DNA of 37,455 bases from Methanosarcina sp. UBA289 (GTDB lineage: Archaea > Halobacteriota > Methanosarcinia > Methanosarcinales > Methanosarcinaceae). This document shows positions 1 to 8,115 of this stretch, in pieces. The position numbers and the translations under genes are program-made. The notes below the pieces were generated by a model. The model was not told where the DNA came from. It ran no database searches and saw only the letters and a list, made by a program, of their open reading frames with translations. The DNA lies in assembly GCA_002496565.1 (NCBI GenBank), contig DAKJ01000018.1:843947-881401 (forward strand), written 5' to 3'. The first letter of the stretch is position 1. Each line of letters starts with the position of its first letter.

Positions 1-598
1 TTGTAATTAACGACTATTGTAATATTAGTACAATTAGTATAAAGCTTATCCAGCAGGTGTGGTTACAATTGTCTAAGTATTTAAACAGGAAAAGCTAAAA
101 GGTAACTCTAAAAAGAGCACCATATAAATGTGGCTTTAGAAAACATAACTCAAAGTAACATATCTTTAAAAAGCAGTTAAAAAGCATAAATATTTAATAG
201 TTGTGGATTCGGAGGATTTAAAGTGGCGACAGCCTGTTTAAAAAATCCTCCTGGTTTCAAGCATCAATAGAGCGTTTAATATTATAAAATTCTTAAAAGT
301 AATTAAAAGATCAGTTCGGCTATTAAATTCACAGGCTTGCCCTGAGACTGAGAAACTCCGAACAAACAATGCAGTCTTTCAAAGTCTATTCCGTGAATAA
401 AGTTTCAATCTCTAGCTTACTCTAGTTTATAAAAACGAGAGTAATGAGAAAAAGGTAATATATAGTATATCAACTGCATTAATTAATTGTATATATTGTC
501 TTATGTATTAATTAATCTTTATTGGATGTTAATTATCTGTATTAGAAGTATCTTAACTCTTACATGCTTAATATCATAATTTTTATAGAGGGCTATTC
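1..598. other. AT-rich region upstream of cdc6, possible origin-associated spacer
   Basis: I see no gene here. The stretch is AT-rich, with two TTAATTAAT blocks near 479-487 and 509-517. It holds a perfect 9-bp inverted repeat, GGAGGATTT (211-219) and AAATCCTCC (243-251), with TTTAAA next to each arm, and a weaker one, GTTCGG (314-319) and CCGAAC (358-363). Archaeal origins often lie just upstream of orc1/cdc6, so this is a candidate origin or autoregulatory region. However, I found no canonical ORB core (TTTCCACTGGAA) or G-string. Its role is therefore inferred only from position. Confidence 0.45.
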
Positions 599-1843
599 AT
601 GATAAAAGCTCAATCATTAGACGGCTTATTCGAAAAATTACTTGACGGGAAATCAATTTTCAAAAACAAAGAAGTACTTCGGCCTTCTTACACACCTGAC
701 CTTTTGTTGCACAGGAACGAGCAAATTAATAGTCTTGCGACAATATTGGTTTCTGCACTCCGAGGAGAGACCCCTTCCAATGTACTTATTTACGGAAAAA
801 CTGGAACGGGAAAAACTGCAGTTACCCGGTATGTTGGAAAGGAACTTGAGAGGGTAAGCGAAGACAAATCACTTTTTTGCTCAGTTGTTTATATTAACTG
901 TGAAGTGATCGATACACAGTACCGGCTCCTTGCAAATCTTGCAAGACATTTTGAAGAAGAGGTTCCTATGACCGGATGGCCTACTGATCAGGTCTTCATG
1001 AAATTTAAGGAGGCAATTGATTCTAGAGAGCAGGTCATTATCATAATTTTGGACGAAATCGATAAATTGATTAAAAAAGGTGATGACGTTCTTTATAATC
1101 TCTCGAGAATTAACACAGATCTTCGTAGAGCCAAAGTCAGTATGATCGGTGTTTCAAACGATCTGAAATTCACAGAATTTCTGGACCCCAGGGTCAAAAG
1201 CTCCCTGGGTGAAGAAGAGCTTATTTTCCCTCCTTATGATGCTGAGCAGATAAGCGATATCCTAAAACAAAGGGCAAAAATGGCTTACACCAGCGGGGCT
1301 CTCGGTGAGATGGTAATTCCCTTATGCGCTGCTTTTGCAGCCCAGGAACACGGCGATGCAAGGCGCGCACTTGATCTCCTTCGAGTCTCAGGGGAAATTG
1401 CAGAACGGGAAAATCAGCCTCAGGTTCTTGAAGAGCATGTAAGGCGCGCTCAGGAAAAAATCGAAATTGACCGCGTGGTCGAAGTGGTAAGAACTCTTCC
1501 TACCCAGTCAAAACTCGTACTATATAGTATCATTCTTTTACGGAACAGGGGCAGAGAAGGTAAGAATGTCACAACAGGCGAGATGTACAATGTTTATCGC
1601 CAACTCTGTCACCATATTGATGTGGATATCCTTACTCAGCGCAGGGTTACCGATCTGATGTCCGAGCTTGATATGCTGGGCATAGTCAATGCAGTGGTAG
1701 TGAGTAAAGGCCGCTACGGTCGGACGAAAGAAATTTCCCTGAGTGTTCCAATGGAAAGCACCCGTAAAGTACTTCTTGAGGATTACAGGCTTAAGCCCTT
1801 GGTAGATTTTAAGACGTCAGTTTTCAGCAAGATGTTTTCATAA
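599..1843 (+). CDS. cdc6: Orc1/Cdc6 replication initiator
   Basis: AAA+ origin-recognition and helicase-loading protein of 414 aa, the normal archaeal length. The Walker A motif GKTGTGKT is at residues 66-73, Walker B IIIILDEIDK at about 147-156, the sensor-1 Asn in SND at 186-188 and the sensor-2 arginines in GDARRA at 252-257. A C-terminal winged-helix region covers roughly residues 300-414. The family binds ORB elements at origins and loads MCM. The ATG at 599 follows GAGG about 8 nt upstream. Methanosarcina genomes usually carry two Orc1/Cdc6 paralogues, and I cannot tell which this is. Canonical ORBs in this window are not upstream of it but 13 kb away near rpa1, which could mean it is the non-cognate paralogue or that further ORBs lie left of the window. 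Confidence 0.96.
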   Translation: MIKAQSLDGLFEKLLDGKSIFKNKEVLRPSYTPDLLLHRNEQINSLATILVSALRGETPSNVLIYGKTGTGKTAVTRYVGKELERVSEDKSLFCSVVYINCEVIDTQYRLLANLARHFEEEVPMTGWPTDQVFMKFKEAIDSREQVIIIILDEIDKLIKKGDDVLYNLSRINTDLRRAKVSMIGVSNDLKFTEFLDPRVKSSLGEEELIFPPYDAEQISDILKQRAKMAYTSGALGEMVIPLCAAFAAQEHGDARRALDLLRVSGEIAERENQPQVLEEHVRRAQEKIEIDRVVEVVRTLPTQSKLVLYSIILLRNRGREGKNVTTGEMYNVYRQLCHHIDVDILTQRRVTDLMSELDMLGIVNAVVVSKGRYGRTKEISLSVPMESTRKVLLEDYRLKPLVDFKTSVFSKMFS

Positions 1844-2435
1844 GTACGGAATATGTTTCATAAGGATGAGACCGTTATTTTCTCCATCCTGACCTTTTTG
1901 GCCCACCTGCTGACCTATCATTTTTAAGATTTCCCTGACCTTCCTTTAGCTTTCCTTACTTCAGGTCTTTTAGTCCTCTCTAACTTCCCTTACTTCAGAT
2001 TTTTTTCTTAATCTTCTCTCAACCTTTTTACTTCAGGTTTCTTCTTAACTTTCTGCTAATCTTTCCTTACTCTCAGTTTCTTCAATTATTTCTTATTCCG
2101 GCTTTTTGTTTACCCAAATGTTAGTTTTCAGGAAATAATATATACGATCCTGTGATTTGACTAGAATCATATCATTTTCAAGGTTTAATGTACAGACTCC
2201 ATTATTCAACTCACTATTTAATTTATAATTTTAGCTTTATTTGCCTTTGAGATTAAGATTCAATAATATCCAGGCTTCTGTTCGAATCTAAAGATTCGGT
2301 GGCTCAAATTAATGATTTATAACTAGACAATTCAAATGTAATGACTCACTATTCGATAATTCAAGTTAATAACTAAGGTCTAATAGCTCAATAACAATTC
2401 AGATTTAATAACTAAAGTTTAAAGGGTAATTTTTG
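1844..2435. other. Pyrimidine-rich 3' region of cdc6 and spacer with degenerate repeats
   Basis: No gene is visible. The left half is strongly pyrimidine-rich on the plus strand. It carries four degenerate copies of a TTACTTCAGGT-like unit beginning at about 1954, 1989, 2026 and 2064 (period about 35-38 nt), each followed by a T-run. This resembles the multiple oligo-T termination regions of archaea. A short hairpin CGAATC-TAAA-GATTCG lies at 2283-2298. The right half has loosely repeated AATTCAAGTTAATAACTAA-like blocks near 2355-2416, ahead of the next gene. Confidence 0.5.
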
Positions 2436-2996
2436 ATGAAGATAATAGCGTTTGTAGGCATGCCAGCATCTGGAAAATCGGAAGCTGCCAGAATTGCTGC
2501 CGAAATGGGCATTCCAGTTATTAATATGGGTGATGTGATCCGGAAGGAAGTGTTAAGGCGCGGGCTTGAACCCAATGATTCCAATACCGGAGTGGTTGCA
2601 ACACAGCTTCGCAAATGCGAGGGCATGGATGCAGTTGCAGTACGCTGTATTTCCCAAATCAGGGATACTGGCTCTGACCTTGTTGTTGTGGACGGGGTAC
2701 GCGGGATTGCTGAAGTGGAATGCTTCAATCGAGAATTCGGAGAAGGTTTTATCCTGATTTCCATTTACGCTCCTATCGAAGTCCGCTTTTCCAGAGTTCA
2801 GAAAAGAGGCAGAAGCGATGATATGAACAGTATAGAAGGACTCCGCAACAGGGACGAACGAGAACTTGGCTGGGGCATGGGAGAAGCTATAGAGGCATCC
2901 AGCATTGAAATTGAAAATAATTCCACTCTGGAAACTTTCAAAAAGGATGTTATTGAAGTTTTGAGCAACTATTTAGGAAAAAATCCTGTTGAGTAA
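2436..2996 (+). CDS. UPF0200 family P-loop protein (dephospho-CoA kinase/adenylate kinase-like)
   Basis: A 186-aa predicted nucleotide kinase-like protein of the archaeal UPF0200 family. The P-loop GMPASGKS is at residues 8-15, followed by a D-V-I-R-K segment and a lid-like RVQKRGRSDD stretch, as in NMP and dephospho-CoA kinases. The biochemical substrate is not established for this family, so no reaction is assigned. An in-frame TTG lies one codon upstream at 2433, but the ATG at 2436 is the better start, with AAAGGG about 12 nt before it. The UPF0201 gene follows after 66 bp on the same strand. This UPF0200-UPF0201 neighbourhood is one I recognise from Methanosarcina and supports co-transcription. 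Confidence 0.88.
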   Translation: MKIIAFVGMPASGKSEAARIAAEMGIPVINMGDVIRKEVLRRGLEPNDSNTGVVATQLRKCEGMDAVAVRCISQIRDTGSDLVVVDGVRGIAEVECFNREFGEGFILISIYAPIEVRFSRVQKRGRSDDMNSIEGLRNRDERELGWGMGEAIEASSIEIENNSTLETFKKDVIEVLSNYLGKNPVE

Positions 2997-3062
2997 CTTT
3001 CTTGAATATATTTCTGAATAAAATTCTGGAATAAATCGTTTTTAAATTACTGGAGCAAATTT

Positions 3063-3542
3063 ATGATACACGTTAAGGTTTCAGCAGCTGTATATCCTAC
3101 AGAAGACTTAGAAAAAGTTATCAAAGCAGTTTCGTCCCTTTTTACTGATATTGAACTCGAAAAGGAAGCTATTGAGGCCACAGAATCAGAAACAGGATCT
3201 TCTCCATCTTTTTTCCTTTCAGGCGAGGGAGGAATTGATATTCTGCAAACCCTGCATAGGCTCATTCGCAAAGAAGAGATTATAGATAGTGTCCGCAACA
3301 AAGCTTTTAACAAAGGTTTATCCAGCGACGGGCTTTCAGTTCGCTTTTCGCTCAATAAACAGGCTGCTTTTGTCGGAGTTCCCAGTGTTCCTGCGCAGGA
3401 AGAACCTCTCGGGTCTATCGAAGTCCTTATCAGGGCTGATTCTCAGAAAGAAATCGAAAGACTTTTTGAATGGCTTTTGCCCCTTACTGAAGAAGGAAAA
3501 CCAGTTGTTGAAGTAGAAATGGACTATGTGGAGAGGGATTGA
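3063..3542 (+). CDS. UPF0201 family protein (predicted RNA-binding, DUF54)
   Basis: A 159-aa protein of the archaeal UPF0201/DUF54 family. Members have a ribosomal-protein-L5-like alpha/beta fold and are predicted to bind RNA, possibly with the exosome or RNase P machinery; this is family-level prediction only. The sequence starts MIHVKVSAAVYPTED and shows the expected alternation of beta strands and helices, with no catalytic motif and no membrane segment. It lies 66 bp downstream of the UPF0200 gene on the same strand and is probably its operon partner. The start ATG at 3063 has only a weak GGAG about 8 nt upstream. Confidence 0.86.
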   Translation: MIHVKVSAAVYPTEDLEKVIKAVSSLFTDIELEKEAIEATESETGSSPSFFLSGEGGIDILQTLHRLIRKEEIIDSVRNKAFNKGLSSDGLSVRFSLNKQAAFVGVPSVPAQEEPLGSIEVLIRADSQKEIERLFEWLLPLTEEGKPVVEVEMDYVERD

Positions 3543-3727
3543 GAAAATTCAGGGTTTTAATGCTTTTTAGCCTTTATACACATTTAATAATTTGTAAGCC
3601 TTTAATGTTTCTTTAATGCTCTATAAGAACTGATTTTAGCTGAATTCAATTAAATAATTCAGTTAAATATATCTCAGTTTGCGCCACATGATCTACATTG
3701 ATAAATGAAAAGGAATGAATTTTCGTC

Positions 3728-4501
3728 ATGCAATTGCACAGAATCAGCTATTCGTCACGTGTAGTCGTTGAAGATCCCTTCAAATGGGCTTACACGCTCG
3801 AAGACAATGGGTATACAGGTTGGGAAATAGTACAGGAAGGTTCTCAGTGCCTGAACAGCAAGAATATTCAGAATTTGAAAAATATCAGTGAAACTACAGG
3901 CCTTGAACTAACTCTTCACCTACCTTTCTCGGATATGAACCTGGCAGGCCTGAATGACTCAATCAGGGCAGAAGTTCTCAGGCAGATGAAGCACTACCTG
4001 ACTCTTGCCTCTAACTATGTCAATCTGGCTGTAGTACACCCTGGCTATCTTTCCCCTTATGGCGCGCAGGTTCCACAGGAAGCCTATTTTACCAATCTTT
4101 CCTCTCTCCAGGAAATCTGTGACTTTGCAGCAGATTTCGGAATTCTGGTTGCTGTTGAAAATATGCCCGACATACCGAAGATCTTCGGAAAATATCCCGA
4201 AGAAATGCTTGAGATGCTTGAATCCATTGGAAGCCATAATGTGGGTTTTACCTTTGATGTAGGACACGCAAACACAGTTGGGCTTATTGACGACTTTCTG
4301 GATCTTCTGACCGAAAAAATTTCCCATGTGCATATCCATGACAATATGGGTAAAAAAGATGAACATTTACCTCTAGGAAAAGGCTCAATAGACTGGAAGC
4401 AAGTTATGGAAAAGCTTTCGGATTATAAAGGAATTTTCGTTACTGAGATGAGTTCTGTGGAAGAGGGAATTCAGAGCCTTGAGTTTTTAAGAGATTTATA
4501 A
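3728..4501 (+). CDS. Sugar phosphate isomerase/epimerase-like TIM-barrel protein
   Basis: A 257-aa protein of the xylose isomerase-like/AP endonuclease 2 superfamily, a TIM barrel that usually binds divalent metal. Visible signature pieces are LTLHLPFSDMNLAG (active-site His after strand 2), VVHPGYLSP, VAVENMPD (the Glu ligand after the barrel's fourth or fifth strand), GFTFDVGHAN (Asp and His), HVHIHDN and a terminal VTEMSS. Substrates differ widely in this superfamily (sugars, inosose, AP-site DNA), so no specific reaction is assigned. A TATA-like TAAATATATC at 3664-3673 would give a leader of about 35 nt. A T-rich, partly repeated spacer separates it from the convergent neighbour. Confidence 0.82.
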   Translation: MQLHRISYSSRVVVEDPFKWAYTLEDNGYTGWEIVQEGSQCLNSKNIQNLKNISETTGLELTLHLPFSDMNLAGLNDSIRAEVLRQMKHYLTLASNYVNLAVVHPGYLSPYGAQVPQEAYFTNLSSLQEICDFAADFGILVAVENMPDIPKIFGKYPEEMLEMLESIGSHNVGFTFDVGHANTVGLIDDFLDLLTEKISHVHIHDNMGKKDEHLPLGKGSIDWKQVMEKLSDYKGIFVTEMSSVEEGIQSLEFLRDL

Positions 4502-4545
4502 CTTTTCTGGAAAAATTTGTGAACTTTTAGGTTTCTATTTTCACA

Positions 4546-4601
4546 TCTCTATTTCTTATCTCTGTTTTCCATTTCTCTATTTCTTATCTCTGTTTTTCAT
4601 T
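4546..4601. repeat. 28-nt direct repeat in a convergent T-rich spacer
   Basis: Two near-identical copies of a unit beginning TCTCTATTTCTTATCTCTG start at 4546 and 4574 (period 28). They sit between two convergent genes and end in T-runs on the plus strand. This suits a terminator for the upstream TIM-barrel gene, duplicated by slippage. Confidence 0.5.
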
Positions 4602-4623
4602 TTTCTTTATCATTTCAGTTCTT

Positions 4624-5022
4624 TCACTCAGGTAATTCTCTTTCCTGTAATTCTTTTTCTGTCAAGTACCTGATCCAGTCACCGTGCTCGATTTTTTCAG
4701 TCTCAGGCTTCTCATCATAAACATAAATAAAGCCTTTGAACTTCTGATCACCGATTTCCAGGTCCACATATTCCCTGTGATATCCTCCGAAAAGTTCCAT
4801 ATAATCAATTGATTTGGCGATTTCAAGTTGCTGTTTTCCTGAAAACCTGCGTACTTCGGCTACAATATAGGAATTTTCCGAGGGGTAGACGCCTGGGTAG
4901 GGGCCCAGAGAGTAAAGAGCGTATCCTCTCAAATTTGTTATGCCCAGGAACTCTGACCTGTTTTGCAGGTCGAAACGCCGGCTATTGTAAAGGCCATCTC
5001 TAAGGCTGCCGTAGAGTGCCAT
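4624..5022 (-). CDS. Gamma-glutamylcyclotransferase-like (GGCT/AIG2 family) protein
   Basis: A GGCT-fold protein of about 132 aa. The N-terminal MALYGSLRDGLYNSRRF is the family's YGSLR substrate loop, and IDYMELFGGYHREYVDLE carries the catalytic-type Glu followed by the conserved Tyr-x-Arg stretch. Family members cyclise gamma-glutamyl amines or act as poorly characterised aminotransferases; the substrate here is unknown. The reading frame stays open upstream to 5196, but that 58-residue extension is Lys/Arg-rich and has no counterpart in the family. The ATG at 5022 is preceded by a Shine-Dalgarno sequence (AAAGGTGA), so I place the start there. It is followed at its 3' side by T-rich convergent spacer sequence. 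Confidence 0.75.
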   Translation of the reverse strand: MALYGSLRDGLYNSRRFDLQNRSEFLGITNLRGYALYSLGPYPGVYPSENSYIVAEVRRFSGKQQLEIAKSIDYMELFGGYHREYVDLEIGDQKFKGFIYVYDEKPETEKIEHGDWIRYLTEKELQERELPE

Positions 5023-5261
5023 GATAAGCTCTTCACCTTTCGGCCTCTGATAAGAACGCTGCCAGCAGACATTTCTATGAAAAACACTCCCATAGATCGT
5101 TCTATCTCTTACTTTGCCTTCCCCGTTTTCACATACGGTTTCTTTTTTTCCGAAATCTTTTTTTCTTGAACCATTTTTTTGTAAGTCTTTTTCCATATTA
5201 TACCCTTAAAAGAATTATTCATTAAAAAATTAAAGAGATTATTAAGAAATTATAAAAAAGC

Positions 5262-6332
5262 TTATTTCGAAAAACCATAGCCTGCAAATCTCTGTGGCAG
5301 GTCAAGATTTGCCAGCAAGAAACGGTCTTCTTTGCTGTAAGCTACTTTCTTGTTGCCTGAGAGTTCGAGCACACAAGTGCTTCCAGGCTTTACTTCTTTG
5401 ACTTCTTGCCCATCAACCAGAATTTTCTCCACACGCACAGGTTCGGATTGCAGGCCAACAAAGAGGTGAAGCACACTTGAGGTTTCAATTGCTCGTGTGA
5501 ACTTTGAGATATTGCATTTAAGGGTATAATCAGTAGTTACGATTTCTTTATCAGAGATAATAAATCCCCTTTCTATATCTTTAGCCTGCACGTTTTTAAG
5601 GCGCATCCCTACTCTGGTGCCTGTGGGTGCACTGTCAATATCAACATCATGGCTCTGGATGGATCGGATTTCAATATCCCTGTCCAGCGGGAAAATCTTG
5701 GTCTTATCTTTATCTTTTGAGATCCCCTGTTTGACAACTCCTAGAACAACACAGCCTTTTCCAGTGACATTGAAAGCATGATCTATAAACACCCTTGCAG
5801 GCAGGTTATTCAACTCATCCTGCTCAGCTTCTATTTTTTCCGAGATCTCGGAAATTTTGGCTTTGAGGTCTTCCACACCCTCAAAAGGATTTTTTGCACC
5901 TTTGTTGGTATTTAGAGAAATACATTCCCAGTCCTGAAGGGAAGTGCCCGCAGTCATTAGTTTTATTTTCTTTTTCAGCTCATCAACAGCATACATATGG
6001 GTACTGTCGGACTTTGTCAGAGCAATTATTCCATGTTTAAAACCGAGCAGGTCCAGAGCAACAATGCATTCTCCGGTATGAACACTTGCAGGATTGTCTC
6101 TGTTAAGGCCATCAGGAGGGACACAGAGGATTGCAATGTCTGAAATATTAAGTGACGTGATCAGGGATTTTAAGGCTTTAGGATAGCCGTGAGGGTCCAC
6201 GAAGGCCATTTTCCGGCTTTCTTTATCATTATTGTACATGGTTATGTCGGAGGAGGTTCCTTTTTTCCCCAGGTTTGCAGCAAGAGAGGTCCTTCCGCTT
6301 TTTTCCGTCCCGATAATTGCAACGTTTGTCAT
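5262..6332 (-). CDS. EF-Tu/SelB-like translational GTPase homologue with degenerate P-loop
   Basis: A 356-aa protein with a reduced GTPase domain (about 1-180) and an EF-Tu domain-2-like beta barrel (about 185-270), plus a C-terminal beta domain. This is the SelB/EF1A-related group found in methanogens. G1 reads GTEKSGRT at residues 8-15, where the family GxxxxGK[ST] lysine is replaced by Arg. G3 is DPHG (46-49) and G4 is TKSD (106-109). The effector region is very short compared with true EF-Tu. GTP binding may persist through G4, but catalysis in the usual way is doubtful. A translation-factor role is inferred from the fold; no tRNA partner can be read from the sequence. It is a single gene between T-rich spacers. 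Confidence 0.78.
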   Translation of the reverse strand: MTNVAIIGTEKSGRTSLAANLGKKGTSSDITMYNNDKESRKMAFVDPHGYPKALKSLITSLNISDIAILCVPPDGLNRDNPASVHTGECIVALDLLGFKHGIIALTKSDSTHMYAVDELKKKIKLMTAGTSLQDWECISLNTNKGAKNPFEGVEDLKAKISEISEKIEAEQDELNNLPARVFIDHAFNVTGKGCVVLGVVKQGISKDKDKTKIFPLDRDIEIRSIQSHDVDIDSAPTGTRVGMRLKNVQAKDIERGFIISDKEIVTTDYTLKCNISKFTRAIETSSVLHLFVGLQSEPVRVEKILVDGQEVKEVKPGSTCVLELSGNKKVAYSKEDRFLLANLDLPQRFAGYGFSK

Positions 6333-6688
6333 ACTGGATTCCTTCTAATTCTTTGTAATAACTTCTAAACTTCTAAATCCTTCCAATAAAGTCTAATTAC
6401 TTCTAATCAGCATTTTTAAAGTTATTTCAATTAAAATTATTCTGGATAAGTAAATTCTGGATAAGTAAACTCAGTCTCATAATCAGTCTAATTCAGTCTT
6501 ATGTGTCTTATTCGAACACTCAATATTTTCCGGATTGTAAGGCTATAAATTGTATTAATAACACTTTAAAACCTGTATTTAGAATAAACCTGCATCTGGT
6601 ATAATTATACTGTAATATATTTCTTTTCGAAAAATTCTGAAAAAGCTTTTCAAGAGCAAATCTTAAAATCCAATATTGAAGGAAAATA
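6333..6688. other. Spacer with short tandem repeats
   Basis: No gene is seen. Upstream of the SelB-like gene there are several CTTCTAA repeats (about 6347-6405). A perfect two-copy 15-bp tandem repeat, ATTCTGGATAAGTAA, occupies 6439-6453 and 6454-6468, followed by three CAGTCT words (6472-6498). No clear hairpin terminator is visible for the RNA ligase gene on the right. I see nothing that supports an RNA gene. Confidence 0.5.
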
Positions 6689-7861
6689 TTACCAGGTTTC
6701 GCCCTGCCAGATTGCTTGAGTTTTATCGTTAGTACTTTTATTTATTTTTCTTATAATTATCACATACTCATCTCCAATTAATTGAGGGCCTTCAAAAACT
6801 GCATCGATCCCAAGTCTTTTAAGATAATTTTCAAAATCGGCTGCAGTTTCTAAATCCCTTACCCGGATCCTTGCTTCCTCATACAGCCTCTGACCATTTT
6901 TTACACTTCGGATGGATTCTCTTAGAGGACCAAGTATGCTTTCTCCTAGTTGTATACAGCGTTTTTCGAATTTGGTCTTATCTTCATCCCATTCAACTGT
7001 TTGAAAACCTTCTCTGACAATCCTTGAAAGCATATAGTCTCTGCCAGTTTCATTGTAAAACTTAAAGGCATGCCTGAGATCCGAGCAATTACTTTGGGAT
7101 GAGGTATACTTTAATGGAGAGAGAACCATTTCCGGATCCTTTATTACAACACCTTCATGCTCTCTTTCTCCAAGTTCTCGGATTATTTTTCTGATTTCTT
7201 CAGCAGCAGTTTCCAGCGGAACTTCTTTGAAAAACTTTACTTGAAAAAAGCCGTATTTTTCTAAAATTCCCCGCCTCCGGTTTATTGGAAGAGGCTTACC
7301 ACTGTTTTTCTCTCGAATATCAAAGATATAAAACTCTACCGACTCGATTCCATAGATATCTTTTGGGACATAAGGATTGTCTGGGCCTATCATTTCTCCA
7401 TAGAGTACAAGTTCAGGGAAATCATCAAAAAATTTCAGATTCAATTTTTCTTTTGCCTTTTGAGTTGTATAAGGACAAATGTACCCGCTCCGGGTAATTG
7501 CAAGGATTTCGTCTTTTGCAATTGCTATGCGAACATTGTATCCATTCATTTTTTCTTCCACGGCTACTTTTTCAATGCCGCTGAAGTGCTTTTTAATCGT
7601 GGGATCCAGTACCATGGCTCTCCGGATTTTCGGAAAACCCATAATGATTTCGAAAGAACCGTCTTTTTCATAGAGCACGGTTCCCCTTTCTATGTGGGAT
7701 ATCTCCTTATCGAAACGGAATAAATAATCATACTTTCCCCAGTTCTGGGCAAGATAATTTTTCTCAAAAAGGTGCTCAACTCTTTCCTTATCAAACCCCA
7801 GGAAACTGGCAAGCCTATCTACAAATTGAGAATCTATCTCCTCATTCCCCTCTCTACTCAT
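6689..7861 (-). CDS. ATP-dependent RNA ligase, Pab1020 (Rnl3) family
   Basis: A 390-aa nucleotidyltransferase-superfamily ligase that adenylates itself, transfers AMP to a 5'-phosphate RNA end and seals RNA. Motif I is EEKMNG with the nucleophilic Lys at residue 104. Motif III is near LYGEMIG (about 153-159), motif IV is EGVVIKD, and motif V is LKYTSSQ. The length and the C-terminal helical region (about 260-390) fit the archaeal Pab1020 family, which forms homodimers and can circularise RNA. The ATG at 7861 is followed immediately by coding sequence consistent with the family N terminus. It is transcribed divergently from the AIM24-family gene across a spacer with GTATCAG repeats. Confidence 0.9.
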   Translation of the reverse strand: MSREGNEEIDSQFVDRLASFLGFDKERVEHLFEKNYLAQNWGKYDYLFRFDKEISHIERGTVLYEKDGSFEIIMGFPKIRRAMVLDPTIKKHFSGIEKVAVEEKMNGYNVRIAIAKDEILAITRSGYICPYTTQKAKEKLNLKFFDDFPELVLYGEMIGPDNPYVPKDIYGIESVEFYIFDIREKNSGKPLPINRRRGILEKYGFFQVKFFKEVPLETAAEEIRKIIRELGEREHEGVVIKDPEMVLSPLKYTSSQSNCSDLRHAFKFYNETGRDYMLSRIVREGFQTVEWDEDKTKFEKRCIQLGESILGPLRESIRSVKNGQRLYEEARIRVRDLETAADFENYLKRLGIDAVFEGPQLIGDEYVIIIRKINKSTNDKTQAIWQGETW

Positions 7862-7919
7862 GTTTATTTATCTGTTTTCAGGCTTGAAATAAGTTATCGT
7901 TCTCAGGCGCATTTTCGGA

Positions 7920-7962
7920 GTATCAGGTATGAGTATCAGATGAATATAGGTATCAGTATCAG
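7920..7962. promoter_or_regulatory. Four GTATCAG heptamers in a divergent promoter region
   Basis: The word GTATCAG occurs at 7920, 7933, 7950 and 7956 (the last two share one base), all in the same orientation. They lie in the 254-bp spacer between the divergently transcribed RNA ligase (start 7861) and AIM24-family gene (start 8116). This arrangement could be an operator array. No known regulator is assigned. Confidence 0.35.
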
Positions 7963-8115
7963 GTACTTTTTTATAATAACCTGTTTTTCGTCCTTATCTG
8001 GCCTGTTTCTTAGGAAATAAACTGGAGAATAGCTCAATACACTGAAAATCTTTTTAAGTCTTTGGCCTATAATCTTTGTTGCATCAAAGCTTGTAAAAAG
8101 ATTGGAGAGTATTAT

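Noticed and set aside
2275..2305. tRNA T-arm-like GTTCGAATCT
   Set aside because: It folds with the following AGATTCGG into a simple hairpin, and no acceptor, D or anticodon stem can be built around it.
5023..5196. 58-residue N-terminal extension of the GGCT-like protein
   Set aside because: It has no counterpart in the family, and a good Shine-Dalgarno site precedes the internal ATG at 5022.
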